Shown here: positions 61,588 through 64,000 of the stretch, one piece after another
Layout of the letters: every line of letters begins with the position of its first letter
Numbering within the stretch: position 1 is the first letter of the stretch
Assembly (NCBI RefSeq): GCF_015712165.1
Contig: NZ_JADPZX010000001.1
Coordinates: 6,708,001 to 6,772,000 of the forward strand
Direction of reading: 5' to 3'
DNA: 64,000 nucleotides
DNA from: Streptomyces spinoverrucosus
Lineage (GTDB): Bacteria; Actinomycetota; Actinomycetes; Streptomycetales; Streptomycetaceae
The notes under the pieces: model-generated
Database searches by the model: none
Seen by the model: only the letters and a program-made list of their open reading frames with translations
Told to the model about the DNA's origin: nothing
Made by a program: the position numbers and the translations under genes

Positions 61588-62076
61588 GTGACCACCGAAC
61601 AGCACTCCGCGGCCACCGCGTCCCTCCAGGTCGGCGGCAAGGACGACGACCTGGAGCAGCGCCTCGACCAGGAGCTGACCGCGTTCAACACGGCCGCCAC
61701 CGGCGCCGGGGAACCCGACGAGTTCAGCGTCCGGGTCACCGCCGAGGACGGCGAACTGCTCGGCGGACTCACCGGGTGGGTCTGGGGCGGCCTGTGCGGC
61801 GTGGAGATGCTGTGGGTGCGCAGGGACCAGCGGCACACCGGGTGGGGCAGCAAGCTGATGCGGGCCGCCGAGGACGAGGCCGTCCGGCGCGGCTGCACGG
61901 ACATGATCGTCTCCTCGTACACCTTCCAGGCCCCGGACTTCTACCTCAAGCTCGGCTTCCGTGAGGCGGGGCGCCTGCCGGGCGTTCCCGGCGGGCACGA
62001 GGACGTGTACCTGCACAAGGTCATCCGATCCTCATCCGATCCTGAAGGCATCCGACGACAGCCGCCCGCCGCGTAG
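61588..62076 (+). CDS. GNAT family N-acetyltransferase
   Basis: The 162-residue protein has GLTGWVWGGLCGVEMLWVRRDQRHTGWGSKLM, in which RRDQRHTGWG is the acetyl-CoA loop, and SSYTFQAPDFYLKLGFREAGRLPGVPGGHEDVYLHKVI, the typical C-terminal GNAT segment of small-molecule acetyltransferases. The substrate is unknown. The GTG lies 7 bases after CAGAAT. It is followed by the chorismate mutase gene after 11 bases, where a second -10-like hexamer may give that gene its own transcript. Confidence 0.85.
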   Translation: MTTEQHSAATASLQVGGKDDDLEQRLDQELTAFNTAATGAGEPDEFSVRVTAEDGELLGGLTGWVWGGLCGVEMLWVRRDQRHTGWGSKLMRAAEDEAVRRGCTDMIVSSYTFQAPDFYLKLGFREAGRLPGVPGGHEDVYLHKVIRSSSDPEGIRRQPPAA

Positions 62077-62079
62077 GGT
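62074..62079 (+). promoter_or_regulatory. -10 element (TAGGGT) for leaderless chorismate mutase transcript
   Basis: TAGGGT is 8 bases before the ATG at 62088 and overlaps the stop codon of the GNAT gene. Confidence 0.45.
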
Positions 62080-62087
62080 GGGCGCCC

Positions 62088-62438
62088 ATGACCACCAGCA
62101 ACACCACCACCGGTGACGTCGACCCGGCCGTCCGCGAGGAACTCTCCCGGCTGCGCGACAGCATCGACAACATCGACGCGGCCGTCGTCCACATGCTCGC
62201 CGAGCGCTTCAAATGCACCCAGCAGGTCGGCCGCCTCAAGGCCGTGCACCGGCTGCCCCCCGCCGACCCGGCCCGTGAGGCACGGCAGATCGACCGGCTG
62301 CGCGCCCTCGCCGAGAGCGCCAAGCTCGACCCAGGGTTCGCTGAAAAGTTTCTCAATTTCATCATCGGCGAAGTGATCAGGCACCACGAGCGCATCGCCG
62401 AGGACACCGCGAACGGCACCTCGCCGACACTCGGCTGA
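62088..62438 (+). CDS. Chorismate mutase (AroQ class)
   Basis: The 116-residue all-helical protein matches the AroQ fold: VREELSRLRDSIDNIDAAVVHMLAERFKCTQQVGRLKA with the conserved Arg, Asp and Lys of the active site, then LPPADPAREARQIDRL and FAEKFLNFIIGEVIRHHE. It turns chorismate into prephenate for Phe and Tyr synthesis, so it competes with TrpE for chorismate. It has no signal peptide, so it is cytoplasmic, unlike the secreted type. Confidence 0.88.
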   Translation: MTTSNTTTGDVDPAVREELSRLRDSIDNIDAAVVHMLAERFKCTQQVGRLKAVHRLPPADPAREARQIDRLRALAESAKLDPGFAEKFLNFIIGEVIRHHERIAEDTANGTSPTLG

Positions 62439-62574
62439 CCTCGGCGAACCCGACCCGGCACGGGACAGCGCGGCCCGGACGGGGCCGGCCGCGGCGCGCA
62501 CTGATCGTCAACGGGCAACCACTGACCGTCAGTGCCTCGCATACTCTGGTGTCCACGCCGGAGGGAGTTCGGGC

Positions 62575-63117
62575 ATGGGGTCGGACACCAAGATCCTCAT
62601 CGTCGACGACCACGAGGACACGCTGTACGCACTGGAGAGCGCCCTGGCCCCGCTCGGCTACGACCTCGGCCGCGCCACCAGCGGCGACGAGGCCCTGAAA
62701 CAGGTGCTGCGCGGTCGGGTCGGACTGCTGCTGCTCGATGTGCGGATGCCCGGCGTCAGCGGCCTGGACGTGGTGCGCTACCTGCGCCGCCTGGAGCAGA
62801 CCCAGCACATCCCGGTCGTCCTGCTCACCGGCTACGGCCCGGACCACGAACTGACCTCCGCCGCCTTCGGGCTGGGCGTCGCCGACCTCCTCATGAAACC
62901 CGTCGACCCCTGGGCGCTGCGCACCAAGGTCCGCTACCTGTACGACGCCCACCAGCGCCACCAGGCGCTGGAACGCGAGGTCCGCGAACTGCGCGCCCTG
63001 ACCGAGTCCCGAGCGGAACCGAAGACCGAGTCCCGGGCCGAACTGGACAAGCCGGGCGCGCGCCTGCCCGGGCAGCGCGACCGGCGAGGGTCGACGCCGG
63101 CGCAGGACCGCACGTGA
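62575..63117 (+). CDS. Stand-alone response regulator (receiver domain)
   Basis: The 180-residue protein has one receiver domain: acidic pair Asp11/Asp12, phosphoacceptor Asp55 (LLLLDVRMPG), Thr85 and Lys108 (LMKPVDP). After it comes a helical segment and a disordered tail with the repeat TESRAE twice, and no DNA-binding domain. It may relay phosphate or act by protein contact. ATG at 62575 has GGAGGG upstream, and CATACT (62538-62543) lies further up as a possible -10. No histidine kinase gene is nearby. Confidence 0.87.
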   Translation: MGSDTKILIVDDHEDTLYALESALAPLGYDLGRATSGDEALKQVLRGRVGLLLLDVRMPGVSGLDVVRYLRRLEQTQHIPVVLLTGYGPDHELTSAAFGLGVADLLMKPVDPWALRTKVRYLYDAHQRHQALEREVRELRALTESRAEPKTESRAELDKPGARLPGQRDRRGSTPAQDRT

Positions 63118-63162
63118 CCCCGCGAAACGACCCACCCCTGTCCCGCTGTCGGTGCCATCAGG

Positions 63163-63168
63163 CAGCAT
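63163..63168 (+). promoter_or_regulatory. -10 element (CAGCAT) for leaderless pepN transcript
   Basis: CAGCAT lies 7 bases before the ATG at 63176, with no ribosome site between. Confidence 0.4.
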
Positions 63169-63175
63169 GTGATCC

Positions 63176-64000
63176 ATGTCCGTACTCACGCGCGACGAAG
63201 CGCAGACCCGTGCCCAGCTCATCGACGTCCGCCACTACACGATCGATCTCGACCTGACCACCGGTGACGAGACCTTCGACTCCCGTACGGTGATCGGGTT
63301 CACCGCGCGCACGGACGCGGACACCTTCGTCGAGCTGAAACCCGCCGAGCTGCGCTCGGTCACCCTGGACGGACAGCCTCTCGACCCCGAAACCCTCGAC
63401 GGCAACCGCCTGCCCCTGAAGAACCTCACCGCCGGCGACCACGAACTGCGCGTCGACGCCGCCATGCGCTACTCCCGCACCGGCGAGGGCATGCACCGCT
63501 TCACCGACCCCACCGACGGCGAGACATACGTCTACACCCAGCTGTTCCTGGACGACGTCCAACGCGTCTTCGCCGCCTTCGACCAGCCCGACCTGAAGGC
63601 CGTCTTCGAGCTGACGGTGAAGGCCCCCGAGGGCTGGACCGTCCTCGCCAACGGCATCACCGAGCACACCGACGGCGTGTGGAAGGCCGCACCGACCCCG
63701 CCGATCTCCACCTACCTCGTCGCCGTCGCCGCCGGCCCCTGGCACTCCGTGCGCACCGAACACCGCGGCCTGCCCTTCGGCATCCACTGCCGCCGCTCGC
63801 TCGCTCCCCACCTGGACGCGGACGCCGACGAGATCCTCGACGTCACACGCGCCTGCTTCGACCGCTACCACGAGAAGTTCGAGGAGCCCTACCCCTTCGA
63901 CTCCTACGACCAGGCGTTCGTCCCCGAGTTCAACGCCGGCGCCATGGAGAACCCCGGACTGGTGACCTTCCGCGACGAGTTCGTCTACCGGTCCGCCGTC
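63176..64000 (+). CDS. pepN: Aminopeptidase N (partial, 3' end beyond the window)
   Basis: The visible 275 residues are the N-terminal beta domain and the start of the catalytic domain of an M1 aminopeptidase: MSVLTRDEAQTRAQLIDVRHYTIDLDL, FDQPDLKAVFELTV, and FNAGAMENPGLVTF with the GAMEN exopeptidase motif. The HExxH zinc motif lies beyond the right edge. PepN removes N-terminal residues from peptides in the cytoplasm. The ATG is preceded by CAGCAT at 7 bases. The assignment is secure although partial. Confidence 0.94.
   Translation, partial: MSVLTRDEAQTRAQLIDVRHYTIDLDLTTGDETFDSRTVIGFTARTDADTFVELKPAELRSVTLDGQPLDPETLDGNRLPLKNLTAGDHELRVDAAMRYSRTGEGMHRFTDPTDGETYVYTQLFLDDVQRVFAAFDQPDLKAVFELTVKAPEGWTVLANGITEHTDGVWKAAPTPPISTYLVAVAAGPWHSVRTEHRGLPFGIHCRRSLAPHLDADADEILDVTRACFDRYHEKFEEPYPFDSYDQAFVPEFNAGAMENPGLVTFRDEFVYRSAV

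Overview
The window is very GC-rich, uses many GTG starts, and carries a dnaE - his - trp - lgt - gltBD gene order. Together with PriA, TrpM-like, KstR2-type and NYN-domain genes this points to the chromosome core of a Streptomyces species. No rRNA, tRNA, CRISPR array or complete insertion sequence was seen.

Left part (1-14253): a DsbA-like thiol oxidoreductase cut by the window edge, a membrane protein, a DUF2252 kinase-like protein, the replicative polymerase dnaE, an NYN-domain RNase-like protein, an ABC exporter pair, a frameshifted DUF2567 membrane protein, ybaK, a Lon-substrate-binding-domain protein and a repeat-rich membrane protein.

Biosynthetic core (14439-29761): hisD-hisC-hisB-(small membrane protein)-hisH-priA-(ridA-like)-hisF is one tightly overlapping operon. 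hisI and trpE follow with a TIGR02234 membrane protein, then trpC-trpM-trpB-trpA, a second DsbA-like protein and lgt. PriA is expected to serve both histidine and tryptophan synthesis, since no trpF is present; hisG, hisE, trpD and trpG are not in the window.

Accessory operon 1 (29829-37631, minus strand): seven genes coupled by 4-13 base overlaps, namely four ADP-ribosylglycohydrolase-family paralogues, a ribokinase-like PfkB kinase, a class III CoA-transferase and an HpcH/HpaI (CitE-like) lyase. I know of no described pathway with this content; a ribosylated substrate being hydrolysed, its ribose phosphorylated and an acid moiety activated and cleaved as a CoA thioester is an inference. A VIT/CCC1 metal transporter is divergent from it, and gltBD follows behind a leader with two GlnR-box-like sites.

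Accessory region 2 (45177-58015): a rhomboid protease and an orphan cytochrome b (QcrB-like) precede a cluster that matches, in content and nearly in order, the mycobacterial KstR2 regulon for the last two steroid rings (HIP pathway): two acyl-CoA dehydrogenases, ipdF, kstR2, fadA6, ipdC, ipdB, ipdA, echA20 and two SDRs. Both divergent promoters carry closely matching KstR2-like operators. On its right is a scar region (58019-59660) with an internally deleted hydroxyacid dehydrogenase and a probable transposase remnant.

Right end (59667-64000): an HExxH metalloprotease-like protein, a secreted trypsin, a GNAT protein, chorismate mutase, a stand-alone response regulator and the 5' part of pepN. 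Many start codons across the window lie only 6-8 bases after a -10-like hexamer, indicating widespread leaderless transcription.
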